In this document: in pieces, positions 47,652 through 59,500 of the stretch
Numbering within the stretch: position 1 is the stretch's first letter
How the letters are laid out: each line of letters begins with the position of its first letter
Assembly (NCBI GenBank): GCA_026120185.1
Contig: JANUWF010001479.1
Span: 806,001 to 870,000 of the forward strand
DNA length: 64,000 nucleotides
From: Voacanga thouarsii
Taxonomy: Eukaryota; Streptophyta; Magnoliopsida; Gentianales; Apocynaceae
Direction of reading: 5' to 3'
The notes under the pieces: model-generated
The model's input: only the letters and a program-made list of their open reading frames with translations
Databases searched by the model: none
Told to the model about the DNA's origin: nothing
Translations under genes and position numbers: made by a program

Positions 47652-48328
47652 GTGTCCTTCAATATAAAAAGTTTTCTTTTTCTTTTTCTTTTTTTTTAAA
47701 CGGAGATGTTAAATTAGCTACAGAACTTGGGAATTTGTTAGCCATGGAAAACCTAAATTCCTGAGTTATGCCAGATTGTACCCCATATTGACATCCATCA
47801 ATCTTCTCCATATTGACATCTGAATTCTTTGCAGATGAGGGGGTAACGGGAGAAAGCGATTGTAGCAGCAAGAGAGGAAGGGGTAAAGTGGAGTATGGCA
47901 TTGGTGGCAAGGGAGAGAGGGGGAAGTTGCAGCGATCACTACAAGAAATAACATTTTTTGCAACTGACCTTAGTGACTGAAAAGGTGTCGGTCGCTAATT
48001 GACTATAACCTTAAAAAAATGGAAAAAAAGATAAATTTAAAACATAGTTGTAAATAAGACACTAATTAGTGATCGTTTCTAAATTGGTTGCTAATCATTA
48101 ATTAGCGACCGATTAGCAACTTCATTTTAAAAATTAGAGAAAAGAAAAAATTTGATTCACGACCACTTTTTAGAAAACTAAAAAAATGAGAATTTTAAAA
48201 GTGATTGTAATTAGTGACTGATTAGCAATCGCTTTTTAAAAAATTAAAAAAAAAAGTAAAAAACGTGTATAGAAGACCAGTTGTCTATAAATATCAAAGT
48301 CTTCTAATTTTCATTCCCATCAATTTTC

Positions 48329-50150
48329 AATGTTGCACAAGGTAGAGAAAAAGCCCGCTGCGAAGAAGTCTGCTGGAGATAAGTGTTAGGGATATGCCCT
48401 AAAACAATTTGTACTTATACTATTGTTGTTATGTATTATGTAATAATACGAGGCATTTCTTTTCATGAATAGTGCATTTAGTTTTGTGGTCATCAAGTAC
48501 GTGATTTGATAGTAAAACCTTATAACAAATACAATGACTATTCTTAAATTATCCCTAATCGATTATTATTAGTGGAACAATAATAAATTAAGATTAGTAT
48601 GTTTTTGACTTGATGGCTATGTTTTACTGGTCATGGATATATGTGATATCAAGTCAAAATATAAAAAAATGTTAGAGAATATTGTATTGGACATGACCCA
48701 CTGTGAGAGTACTTCATGAGACATGTCATAAGTACTTTTTAGCCATAATGATATTAGAAGTCCTTCGATCTGAATTCATCATAGTTTTCTACTTGATAAA
48801 TTATATATCTTGATGTTGTCTAAAATTGTCTTTAACCAGATAATGAATTAGACCACTGTTGGATATAGAATAAATTAGGGAGAGGAATATGATTGATAGT
48901 GAAGGAATTTGTCCCTCTCAATTTTGGAAGAGATGTCCATGCACCCCTTGATAAGGTAGATTATTAAAATGTATGGCCGTGCTTAAATATATAAATTTGA
49001 GATATTGATATCATTTGTTTAAACAGTCTACTATGAGATCAAGAAATAGTTGATTAAACTTAATAAGGATGACATGCTTCATGTCTTATACTTAATTTGG
49101 ATATCGTATGACAAAAGAACTAAATATAAAGTTATGGTTTGATTCAAAGAGATCATTGATCTTCATTTAACCTGAATAGTTATAATATTTTGCTAGAAAC
49201 TACTTATAACTTATGGGTTATTTAAATGTGATTTGAGCACACTACAAGTGTTAAATGAATCTATAGGGTTACACATTAAGTGAACACGTTAGGTTATTTT
49301 TCTAGTAACTAAATTCAATGTATCTGGAAATATGTCTATATTAATCGAATCTAGAAAAATGACCAGATACAATGAATCTGGAAATATGTCCACATTCAAT
49401 GTATTTGGAAGATGTTCAGATTATAAGAATTTGATTCGATAAATTAATTAGTTAAATTATCAAGATAATGACAGAATCTTATCATATCAATTTTAATTTA
49501 ATTTGAACTTAAAATAAGATATGATAAGATATTATGAGAGTTGAACTCCAAGAAGTTCATATGGTTTTAAAAGAAAACCCTAACCGTCTTCTTGTTGGAG
49601 ACTTCTCATAAAAAATATTCGTGCCTCCGTAACCAGGAAAAATTAAGCTTCTCAAAACCCTAGGTGCTGACACTCTTGGGTAATGAGCTGGTTTCGCCGT
49701 GTGTATCTGATAGATGTCGACGTTCGCATATTGCAGTGTTTAGTGATCGTTCGAAGTACACGTATGCCTAGAAATCTGAAAGCAGAGGTCTTGCTTACGA
49801 CGATATATAGATAATTCTGTAACCCCTAGATCGACACTAATTGTTTGACTTGGATTATCGAAAGGGATTCGTGGATATTTTTTGCGTTTAAGAGTTCACG
49901 AATCCTAAAAATAAGCTGGCAGAAGAGAAGAAGATCAGCGTTGCTGAGAAGGCTCCAACTGAGAAGAAGCTAAAGGCTTGGAAGAAACTCCCCAAGAAAG
50001 GCAGTACTAGTGCAGGAGATAAGAAGAAGAAGCAGATGGAGAAGAGATTAAGGCTTCATAATTCCATGGGCATGTTTCAAATTGAACAACACAATGCAAA
50101 GATTAAGAAGCTTCAGAAATTTCAAGGCAGGGATCAAAGCATTGTTTGTT
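48329..50150 (+). pseudogene. Captured histone H2B N-terminal tail fragment, split by a solo LTR
   Basis: The left part (48,329-48,383) starts at an ATG and encodes KVEKKPAAKKSAGDK. After the LTR the right part (49,916-50,150) continues in the same frame with VAEKAPTEKK, WKKLPKKGSTSAGDKKKKQ, then departs from H2B (RLRLHNSMGMFQIEQ) to a TAA at about 50,150. The Lys/Ala/Pro-rich repeats and SAGDKKKK match plant H2B tails; the histone-fold helices are missing. It was probably captured by the CACTA element (transduplication), which would make it non-functional as a histone. An ordinary Lys-rich open frame is a less likely alternative. Confidence 0.65.
48384..49910 (+). mobile_element. Solo LTR (copia-like) inside the H2B fragment
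   Basis: It starts TGTTAGGGATATGCCC and ends CCTAAAA, one base off the inverse CCTAACA expected for a TG..CA LTR. The 5-bp duplication ATAAG flanks it (48,379-48,383 and 49,911-49,915). It is 1,527 bp with no second LTR, primer-binding site or coding region, so the internal part was probably lost by LTR-LTR recombination. Orientation follows the TGTTAGG start. Confidence 0.82.
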
Positions 50151-50509
50151 AATTTTGCTGCATTATTGAAGGAAAAAAAATTGATTTTTTTGCTTTATCT
50201 TTATCCATATATTAATCACTTTATATTTTCCTCTTTTCCTTCTTCAACTGTGGCACTATATCATTTTTCTTATTTTGAAGGAATTGGTTTTTTGTGAGCT
50301 ATACAAGAGGTTGAGATCAATTTTCACGATTTTATTGTTAAAAAATGGGTTTTTTTTTTCAAAAAAAAAATCAGAATTAGCGATTGATATAGCGATCGTT
50401 ACCAAAATTTGGTCACAAATTAGCGATCATATTTATTTATATTAATTAATTATTGTTGATCTAGATGACAGCAATATAGCAGTAAATGACTACTTCTAAT
50501 ATCTAAGAT

Positions 50510-51130
50510 CTATTATTCAAAAAAACGAAAAGTTCAATAGAAACATTGCACACCGAATTAAGACAGGTTGGTTGAAATAGAGGAGTGTGACTAGTATTTG
50601 TGTGATTGTAATATACCTTTGAGCATAAATGAAAAGTTCTATAAAACAATCGTAAGACCTACTTTGCTATATAATACAGAATGTTAGGCAGTTAAATGTT
50701 GTCATATCCATAAAATGAAGGTAGTTGAGATGTGTATGTTACGATAGATGTGTGGGTATATTAGAAAAGATAGAGTAAGAAACGAGACCATTCAAAAAAA
50801 AAGTGGGAGTGGCATCTATTGAGGACAAGATGAGAGAAAAACCACTTGCGTTAGTTTGGCATATACAGAGAAGATCGAAAGATACTCCTATTAGGAGAAT
50901 TGATGGATGGAGACAGGATAGAGTGTATAGAGGTAGAGGTAGGCCTAAAACGATATGGATGGAGGTGATTAGAAGAGATATATCTCTATTAGATTTAGAT
51001 GAAAGTATGATAGTAATAGAAAGAAGTAGAGGGAGATGATTCATGTAAATGATCACACGTAACATTATATTGGTTCATGTAACCGACTTCAAATTTCTTG
51101 GGACTAAATCTTAGTTTTTGTCGTTGTTAT
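50510..51130 (+). pseudogene. LINE reverse-transcriptase 3' fragment
   Basis: Translated in two frames, it shows the C-terminal signature of plant L1-type retrotransposons: KFYKTIVRPTLLYN, KMKVVEMCMLR, GYIRKDRVRNETI, KVGVASIEDKMRE, VWHIQRR, and GRGRPKTIWMEVIRRD. Stops and a frameshift near 50,800 break it. The 5' part is absent, as is usual for LINE insertions, and it lies inside the CACTA element. Confidence 0.82.
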
Positions 51131-51857
51131 CTAGAAATTCTTTACCGATAGTTGAGCGATGGATTGTCGGTCGCAAATTAGTGACCACTTCATTTTCGGT
51201 TGCAAATTTTTTAGCGACCAGCAATATTATGAAGATAAATATAGATCACTAATCGATCGTTAAATAAGAATTAGTGATCGATTTGTCAGTCGCTAATCTT
51301 AGTATTTCTTGTAGTGGATGGCGGTACAGGTAGGGGATGGAAATTTGAAGATTTGGAGATGAGAGAGAAAGTAAAGATAGAATCATGAACTTGATGTTGG
51401 AAGTAAGTTGTATTAAAAAGATAACGTTATATTTAAAAAGAGTGAAATACAAAATTTTAAAGAGTTTTTTTTATTTTTAAGGTTAATTTTAAATTTTTAA
51501 AAAATTTTATATTTTGGGGTTGGGGGGAAGGGGGGAGGAGGGAATGGGCATTGCTTCCTACCCGCTATATATAGTTCAGTCTTGGGAAAAAAGGAAAGAT
51601 TTGAAGATGAAAAATCGAGAATACTATTGTTTTCATATCTTGCTTTCACCACCACCTTCCTTTTTTTCTCTCTTTCCACTTCCACTGCATTCCCTTTTCT
51701 CCCTCATCAACAATTGACCCCTTTCCTCCCCTTTCTCCGTACCCCTCTTCTCCCCAATATTCTCCCAACTGCCACATTGCCACTCTTCTCACCACCTCTA
51801 ATCTCGCAACCCAATCCCTTTCTGATCTCACATCCCTTTTCTTTCCACCCTTACAAT

Positions 51858-52280
51858 TAGGGCTGTCAATAGGTCGGGTATATCTAGACCTAACCTGTAC
51901 TAAAACCTGCTTATACTGGGTATAGTCTAGATGTTTTATTACCCAAACCGACCCGAACCTAATTAGCATATATAATTGGGTTTGGGTATGAAACTATAAT
52001 ACCTATACCTATTTACGCGATTAATTTAAATATTATATAAAATATATATTATATTTTATTATATGCTATATGTTTTTTTATAAAATATATATTATATTAT
52101 AATATATATTTTAAGTTGAGATATACCCGACTCGAACTTGATACCCGTATAATCGGGTATGGGTATTTTTATATTATATCCAATAAGTGTTTGGGTTGTG
52201 TCCGGGGTCCCAATATTGCTAATCAGGTCCGGGTCTAGAACAGGGTGATCTAGACCCCACCCGACCCGTTTACAGCCCTA
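51858..52280. mobile_element. Small hAT-type MITE
   Basis: The left end TAGGGCTGTCAATAGGTCGG and the right end, reverse-complemented TAGGGCTGTAAACGGGTCGG, form a TIR of about 20 bp typical of plant hAT MITEs. The flanking 8 bases CTTACAAT and TCTGCAAT agree at five positions, so the target duplication is imperfect. It is 423 bp and non-coding. Confidence 0.75.
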
Positions 52281-52499
52281 TCTGCAATCTCGCAATTGCT
52301 TTTTATATGCATCCCTTGCAATCTTTACTTTCCATTCCACTTGAATATTGATCTCAAACATCTTCACCCCTATTTGATCACAGAAAACTCTTTGATTTTT
52401 TTTTCTTCGTTTTTCTTCTAGGTTTTTTCTTTTTCAGAGAATTGAGAATATCTTTGGTTTTTTTCCATCTTCAAGCCTTTTAAAGTGGCGATGGAACAC

Positions 52500-52690
52500 A
52501 AGCAGGGACAGACTCAAGCGCCCCACAGAATTTTTTAAAATTTTGTAATTTACTATAGAAAAATTAGAATTTTTTAAAAAGTCCTTTAAAATTTTATATT
52601 TCATCCTTCAAAAACTTTTGAAAAATTATAATATTATCCCTTAGTATAACTTACCCCTCAATTTTAGGGTCCTGGTTCCGGCCTTGAACA
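52500..52690. repeat. Dispersed ~200-bp AT-rich repeat, copy 2
   Basis: The left edge GGGACAGACTCAAG and the reverse-complemented right edge GGCCGGAACCAGGACC are weak inverted repeats around an A/T-rich body resembling 42,700-42,892 and 55,188-55,397. Confidence 0.4.
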
Positions 52691-55187
52691 CAAGAGTTCG
52701 AGATGGAGATCAAATCGAGGGAGTTTAAGATGTTTGGCTTGATCTCCATCTTATGCGTTTCTCTTTCCTATTATCTTATTTTGCCTGAGGTTTTGGGTTT
52801 TTTTTTAATTAGGATTAACACAAGCATTTGTTTTTTTTTATTTTTAATATTGATGAGTAATATAGACATTTTACTTTCTCACTTTAACTCCATCTAAATC
52901 ATCTGGATGGTAGTGGAGAGATAAGGCCACTTGTCAAAATTGAATAATTATGAGATTATATATGTGATCCCTACTTTAGTATGGTTTTTGAAATTAACCC
53001 AAACTTTTATGTACTTATTTGCATTTTGTGCACAAAAAGATTCAGCTAAAAGAATTAAGGGCCGGTAAAAACCAATGACACTCTCCTTTTTTTCAAATTA
53101 TTCCTCCCCCCTTATGGGGTAAACAAGACATTTGCTCCTCAAAACCCTACTTAAGCTTAATTACACTATTAAATAGATTGACCGGATGTTGACCTGGGAA
53201 TTCACAAGTTGTAAGACAATTGGTAACTTGATTGACTTCAATTTTCACTCAATTATAGAGGCATGGCTTTGTGTTGTTATAGGTCAAAGCTATGTAAGTT
53301 AATTGCTCCATTCGTCCTTCAACTTTTAAATAACTGTCTACTTAGTCCCTCAACTTAATTTGTACATTATTCACAACATATAGAATCGAACTGCATATAC
53401 AATATCCATCATTCAACAATCCAACCAGCTTTGAAAAGCTGTCATTCAACTTGTAGATGAACAAAACTAGGGGTAAATTTGGAACGAAATATGCTAAACT
53501 TGTCTTGTCCCTAAAATTGTGCATTAGGGTATTATTTGGTCTCTAAAACTTTTAAATTCTTCAATTAATAATCCCTTAATTCATTGAGTTGGATTTAAAG
53601 AGTCTCTCTATTATAAAAAATAATAGATATTGAAAATATATATGTAGAAGCAGCTACTAACCACCAGATTCAATTATTTACTCTTATTTACAAAGAGATA
53701 ATATTAAAAATGGAAAATAAAAGAAAGCACATACAAGCAAAGAATACAATTATCTTTAGGGAAAAAAGTCCCGATCGATAACCTTTGAATTTCTACACAT
53801 TCAGGTATTTTTGAACATTTAAAATGTTTGGTTTTTGTTCTCAAACTACAGAAATAGATCACTTTATTACTCTCTGTCTGTGCAATTTCTTCATAAGGGA
53901 GTAGAAAGTGCAAGTCATCCCTAAACTTTCATGAATTTAGAGTTTTGCCCTTAACTTGTAAAAGTATGTTTTTTACCCTTGAAATACAAAAAATGATTCA
54001 ATTATTTGATATCTTCTATTTTCTTCATTAGTCATGATAATGACTTTATTTTATTATTCAACCATTCTGTAAATGGAAAATGAATTTTAATAAGAGATTA
54101 TCCATTCAATATGTATGGGCTTTATTTTCTCCTACTCCGCTTAGTTAATGTCTCTCTTACTACTGCCTAATTCTCTCCTTCCTTTTTGAATATGTTAATT
54201 TTCTAGCCATTAGAAAATGGCTTCATCAACGGCCTCTGCCACATGGCTAAACCCTAAAACGTTGTAGGTGACAACAACTTCACTATATTAACCTCTCTAT
54301 TTTTAATTATGAATAACTGATTAATTAAGTCCAAGTTCTTTATTGACGAATGCTAACGACCAGTTTCAATTAATATATCTAGATGCAGACAATTAATTTT
54401 GGACCAATCTGGTACCCTATGAGACAATTTACAGTATAAATATTGTTGTTTTATTAGTTTCTTCAAGTAAACAACAATTGATTTGTCTTCACTTCTATTT
54501 TCGGGAAAACCCCCATCATTTTAAATTAAATATCTGCATTTTTTATTTAAAATGTTTCGTTACTTAAAATAAACATTTTTCCCTCTAATTTTTTACCCCT
54601 ACTCTATTTTAAAAATAGAAGTTCGTTTAACTGATATAGGTCTCACGATCAATCTATCTAATTAATAAAGGTAAACTTATAATTAAATATTTTTTTAAAA
54701 TCTTTATTGTTAAGTTAAAACAAAACGTTCAAATCAAATAAAGAGAACAACAACTTGTTACATTATGCTATTGGTTATCCATGCGTTATATTTCTTCCAT
54801 GGTACTACTAATTAGATGGCAAGCATTTATGGAGGTTTGGTTTAGAAGAAGCCTCAAAAGTAAAGTATACACGATCAAATAATTCAAATATAAAAATTTT
54901 GATATTAGAAACCAATTAAGCTTGCCTTTAGAAAATGACAAATGAGGAGTTGGTCTTGTGAGGCAATTTAAGATACGTCAATATACGTTGCCCCCACAGA
55001 TGTTAATCCAGCTGCATGGATGTGGCACCGTGCATGCATGTATAAGTCTGTGTGGACGAGGACTGAGTCTAAATTTGTAAGTCAAGTGTGAAAGTTGTGT
55101 TTTGTTCCAAGTCGAATACTTTTTAATATCTTGATTTGAAAATAATTCCAGTGTGGTCAGAGTGGTTAGAGTTATGAGTATTTTGAT
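52691..55187. other. AT-rich spacer
   Basis: No recognised gene. Phrases such as 'tagtccctcaactt' and 'ggtctctaaaactt' near 53,300-53,570 resemble termini of unclassified MITE-like repeats, but no element could be bounded. Confidence 0.45.
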
Positions 55188-55397
55188 TAGGGACGGAATT
55201 AGAATCTTAAAGTTATGAGATAAATTATATGAAATAATATATTAAAGAATATATTATAATTTTGAAAAAAAATAGAGATAAAAGGTAAAATTTTGAAAAG
55301 ATTTATAAAAAAATTAATTTGTCTTAGAAAAATACAAAATTTAAAAAAAAAAAATTGAGGGCAAACACCATTCTCACCTCCCTAGTTCTGTCATTGA
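55188..55397. repeat. Dispersed ~200-bp AT-rich repeat, copy 3
   Basis: The left edge GGGACGGAATTAG and the reverse-complemented right edge TGACAGAACTAGGGA are inverted repeats. The flanks TTGATTA and TTGATTT suggest a 7-8 bp duplication, so this may be an hAT-like MITE. Confidence 0.45.
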
Positions 55398-56493
55398 TTT
55401 GACTTGCATTAGGCCGGTTACCTATAATTTGTCCATTTTTAGGATAATTCTAATATGTTCACCAGATTTTGACATTATTTTTCAGCACCAACGCAATATA
55501 TAATTGGATAATGTAATTATTTGTTTGCAAAATTGATTTACTCGAAGAGAAAAATGATAAATAAACACAAAAAATATATGATTACTTGCATCTTTGATGC
55601 GTTGTTTTAAAAATTGATGTATGGTTTTTTTACTGTTGAGATTTTACAAAGAAAATTAATAGATTAACAAATCAGACGCTTAATATCTATCAACACGGTT
55701 GTGATTTTACACTAGGCGGCACAAAAGGCAAGAAGAAAATGCTTCTTTTCCCACTATTGTGGCCATTTTGAACGATTCAATACTCCGCGTAGTTGGTGAT
55801 ATTTATAAACATATTAATATTGATAGGCTGACTTATGAGTATCATAGGCTTAAGCAAAGAAAATGTTGTCATTTGCCTTCATAGGAAGGACGTCGGCATT
55901 TTGTTCAATGAACTTGAGGTGTATAAATTACCAAAAAAATTGTCTCAATTAAGGATCTTATTAGATGTTCTAGCTAGTTAATATATTGACCAAATAAATT
56001 TGCCAATCAATGATTAGCTATAGGCCTTAACCCTACATCCCGAATCAACTTGGCCATGTGCAATTGTGATGATTTACAGCTCTATGATATCAAGTCTTGT
56101 CCTGCTTTCGATCAACCTTGTATTCTAGTATGAAAATTGTCTCAAATGTGCCATCTCTTTGGAAGACATCCGTAGATTAATCCAGAATATGGACAACAAG
56201 ATGTGATCTAAAATACAACTTTTGACAAGAACAAGTTGTTGATGAAGCGTTTGGCTAACTATAATAGAATAAAGTGATGGTTCCAATTGTTCCACGATAC
56301 CTGTATTTCTGCCATTACTGAACAATCCACAAAAACAAAGACAAAGAGAAGAAGGAAATGAGAGTTTTTTATTAATTAGGGTTAGGGTTAGACAAAATTG
56401 CTTTTGATGCTTGAAACCAGTGACTGTTGTAATACTGGGAGTTCTCTATACTGGCAAATTTTCAGTTGCAAATATATGATAGAATAATGTGTG

Positions 56494-56542
<49 letters not shown>

Positions 56543-59500
56543 AGTGATATAAAATTTTTGGCTTCAACTTTTTCTACTGAATAAGAAGTAAAGACTAGTG
56601 ATCAGTTTCCGTAATGATTAGATCCTTTTGAAGTTATAAGTATTGAGGTTGGTATAATTAATTGATTAAATCTTTTTTCTAATATTGGTCATATTGACCG
56701 CAATCTTATATAACTATTTACATGTTCAAAGATGAATCATACTTTATCCATTTAATTTGTAGGGAACTCGTGCAATTTGCATTCTTGTCTAACCATAATT
56801 TTATTTGGATAATTAACTTTGCCACTAATTTGTAATTGACAACTTTATCTTTTTCTAAGAACTTCAATCTTCAATTGACAGATTATTTTTGGGGGAAAAA
56901 GAAGACAAAATCAAATTGTAAAATTACCAAATGAACCTTAAATTAGTATGTTACAGAATTGAATTTCAAGCAATCAACTTAAAATTTTCGGTTGGTTGAT
57001 CTGCAATGCCCCTCCAAGGTTGTCTAAAGTTCAAGATTTTGTCCGTTGTGGCTACAGTTTTTTAAAGTAATAAATTCTTCAGCAATGTGATTGAAGAGAT
57101 GAACATAATATGATGCAGAGTAGCACAATTGATTTAACAGGAAGCCCACGGTTTCCCTTTTCCAGAGTCTATAATGCATGAATATTCATCATTTGCTATC
57201 ACTATATATAATAGTGTCTTCTCAAAGTTGGACTTGACAACTCTCTGGAGGAATAAAATTATTCAATGTCATACCATTTATGGAATAAGACTGCAACAGC
57301 TTCGTTTTGCATACATTGCATTACCCTTGCATCTGTGTCAAGGAAGATGAAGGATTTCTTCTTGAATCTTGTATTGAAAAAAAAAAAAAAAAAACCTCAT
57401 TTGAACAACTTTTGAAATTTACAATGTGTTTATTATACTACAGTATATATCTTGCTTCTTAAGTTAATTAGTGAGGAAGAATAACTAGTTATCTTTTTAT
57501 ATACTAGCATTTGATCGAAACTATTATTTAAACGTATTAAAATTAAAATATTAAAAGATTAAAAAAAAGTAAAATATAATTTTATATAAGAATTATTTTA
57601 ATTAAGTGATTGTCTTGTCTCCACTTATACACAATTCTATAAAAAGAATTCAAGTTTTTCAGCCCAAGAGGTGAACACATGGTATGATCATGAGAACTTT
57701 TTCTCCCATCCTTTTTCTTTTAGTTAAACTTTTCCTTCTTTCCTCTAATTTGTCCATGTGAAAACCCCATCTTTTTGTTCTCAATTAGTAGTGAATATTC
57801 TTCTTCACTAGACCTCTCTGTGAAGCAAAAAATATCAACCAAGTTAATTATCAGAAACATGGTTTATCTGAATCTGAACCAAAAAGATCTTGCCATCCCA
57901 TCAATGATAAATGGCAAAAGGCATCTACAGCACTTTTCCTGCGACTGAAACCCCTTGTTGGAAGGAAACTCTTGTTCACAGGAAAACTATGCGACATATT
58001 TAGTTTCCAGCCCACAGCATTTGTATCACTATGCTCCTACTTTATCAAAACTGTTCTGCTAGTAAAACAACCAAAAAATGCATTATTGATCAATGTATTG
58101 TCTAGGCTTCATTCTCTGCCGCTGCTCTTGTAGCTTCAGTGTTTAATGCCTACTTCGCACTCCAGAAAGTTCTTATTATTATAATAGATAAACTTCTTAT
58201 TACATTGCCTTGTTATTATAATCGTATATACACAAAACTTGTGGACCCCAGCATGAGCCCGTGCTCAATCAGGAAACTGCCCATTGAGGTGCATAAATTT
58301 CTATAATTTTCCAGAAATTCTGGAGGCAAAAGGCCATGGTGTGAACTTGACTTGTGGTTGGTGACCTAAATCAATAACATGTAGGGAGTTGTGTACATCT
58401 ATGAAGAGGCATACATGAATTATATATTCACTTTTAGAAAGATATGCAATCTTGAAATGAAAATAATTTTGTCTTTGCATAGTTGGAACTGCACTTATGA
58501 TGGCAACTCTCAACTGTATACAACTATATGAGTAATTGATGGTTCAATATAAACTCGAAGAAAAGAAGGCACATCTTGAAGCTGTTCAACTCCAGCAGTA
58601 TAGGGCAATTGTAGGAACGAAACCTTTCGGAAAAACAACGGCTCTAACAACAAAAAACTGCTTGTAAAGTATAGCGGTTTCGTGTTTCACCTTTGTGACT
58701 ATAATTGATTCTTTGATTGTCTCCTTTCGGATTTGATGGCTTGAAAATAACTTTGAGACAGAATTGGACTGAATAAACTCGACTCCTAGGCAAATTGAAG
58801 ACAAATCTACATGCATTTTTGGCACTTTTTTTTTTTAGTTTACTGGAGGACGGGAGGACTGAGGTAAGCCTAATGTATAAAAGGTATATCTAATTAACAA
58901 AGTTATTATTCTTTTTTCTTTTAATTTTTCTTGAGTTATTGAAATTTTTACCCCTGAATATTATTATTTTCACGATTATACCTTTTTATCAAATCCATTA
59001 ATTTCACCATTTAATATTTTGAAATTTGTAATCATGCCTTTTCGTGAGTTAGTTAGGGCCAGTTTGATCTTTGATCAGTAGATTTAATTACAATTATCGA
59101 AAATTTTAAGAAGGGTAAATTTATAATTTTAAATATATATAATCCGCCATTCAATATATATCAGGTTTTAAATAGTAAAAAAAATCATATTAAGATTACG
59201 AATTTAGACTTTTCAAAATTTTAATAATTGTACTTTAATATCACAAGTTGAGTTAGTGATTGGTTAATTGACGAAATAGTATAATTACAAATTTCATAAT
59301 TTTGAAGAAGTAATATTGATTGATTTGAAAGAGAGGGATAATTGAGAAAACTTGAGGGGAAAATAACTTAATGGCCCATTTTTCTTTTTGTTTTGTAAAT
59401 GGCATTTTGTGACATAAATAAATATTAAAAAAAATACTAACTCATGTTTAATCAATTTCTAAACTGAATATTTTTAGCTTTTCTGATTATATATTGGCAT

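Larger units (their letters stand above)
47937..51316. mobile_element. Non-autonomous CACTA element carrying host gene fragments
   Basis: It begins CACTACAAGAAATA and ends TATTTCTTGTAGTG, a perfect 14-bp inverted pair starting with CACTA. It is flanked by the 3-bp duplication GAT (47,934-47,936 and 51,317-51,319). Subterminal GCGACC/GGTCGC-type words recur in both orientations at each end, as expected for CACTA transposase-binding sites. No transposase is present. Inside are a histone H2B tail fragment, a solo LTR inserted into it and a LINE fragment. Confidence 0.9.

Noticed and set aside
50803..51039. 78-codon open frame treated as a possible independent gene
   Set aside because: Its residues match the C-terminal part of plant LINE reverse transcriptases and the frame breaks on both sides, so it is a LINE relic.
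57790..58133. Start-less open stretch of about 115 codons on the plus strand
   Set aside because: No ATG, no recognised motif and no convincing splice partner; a chance open stretch is possible.
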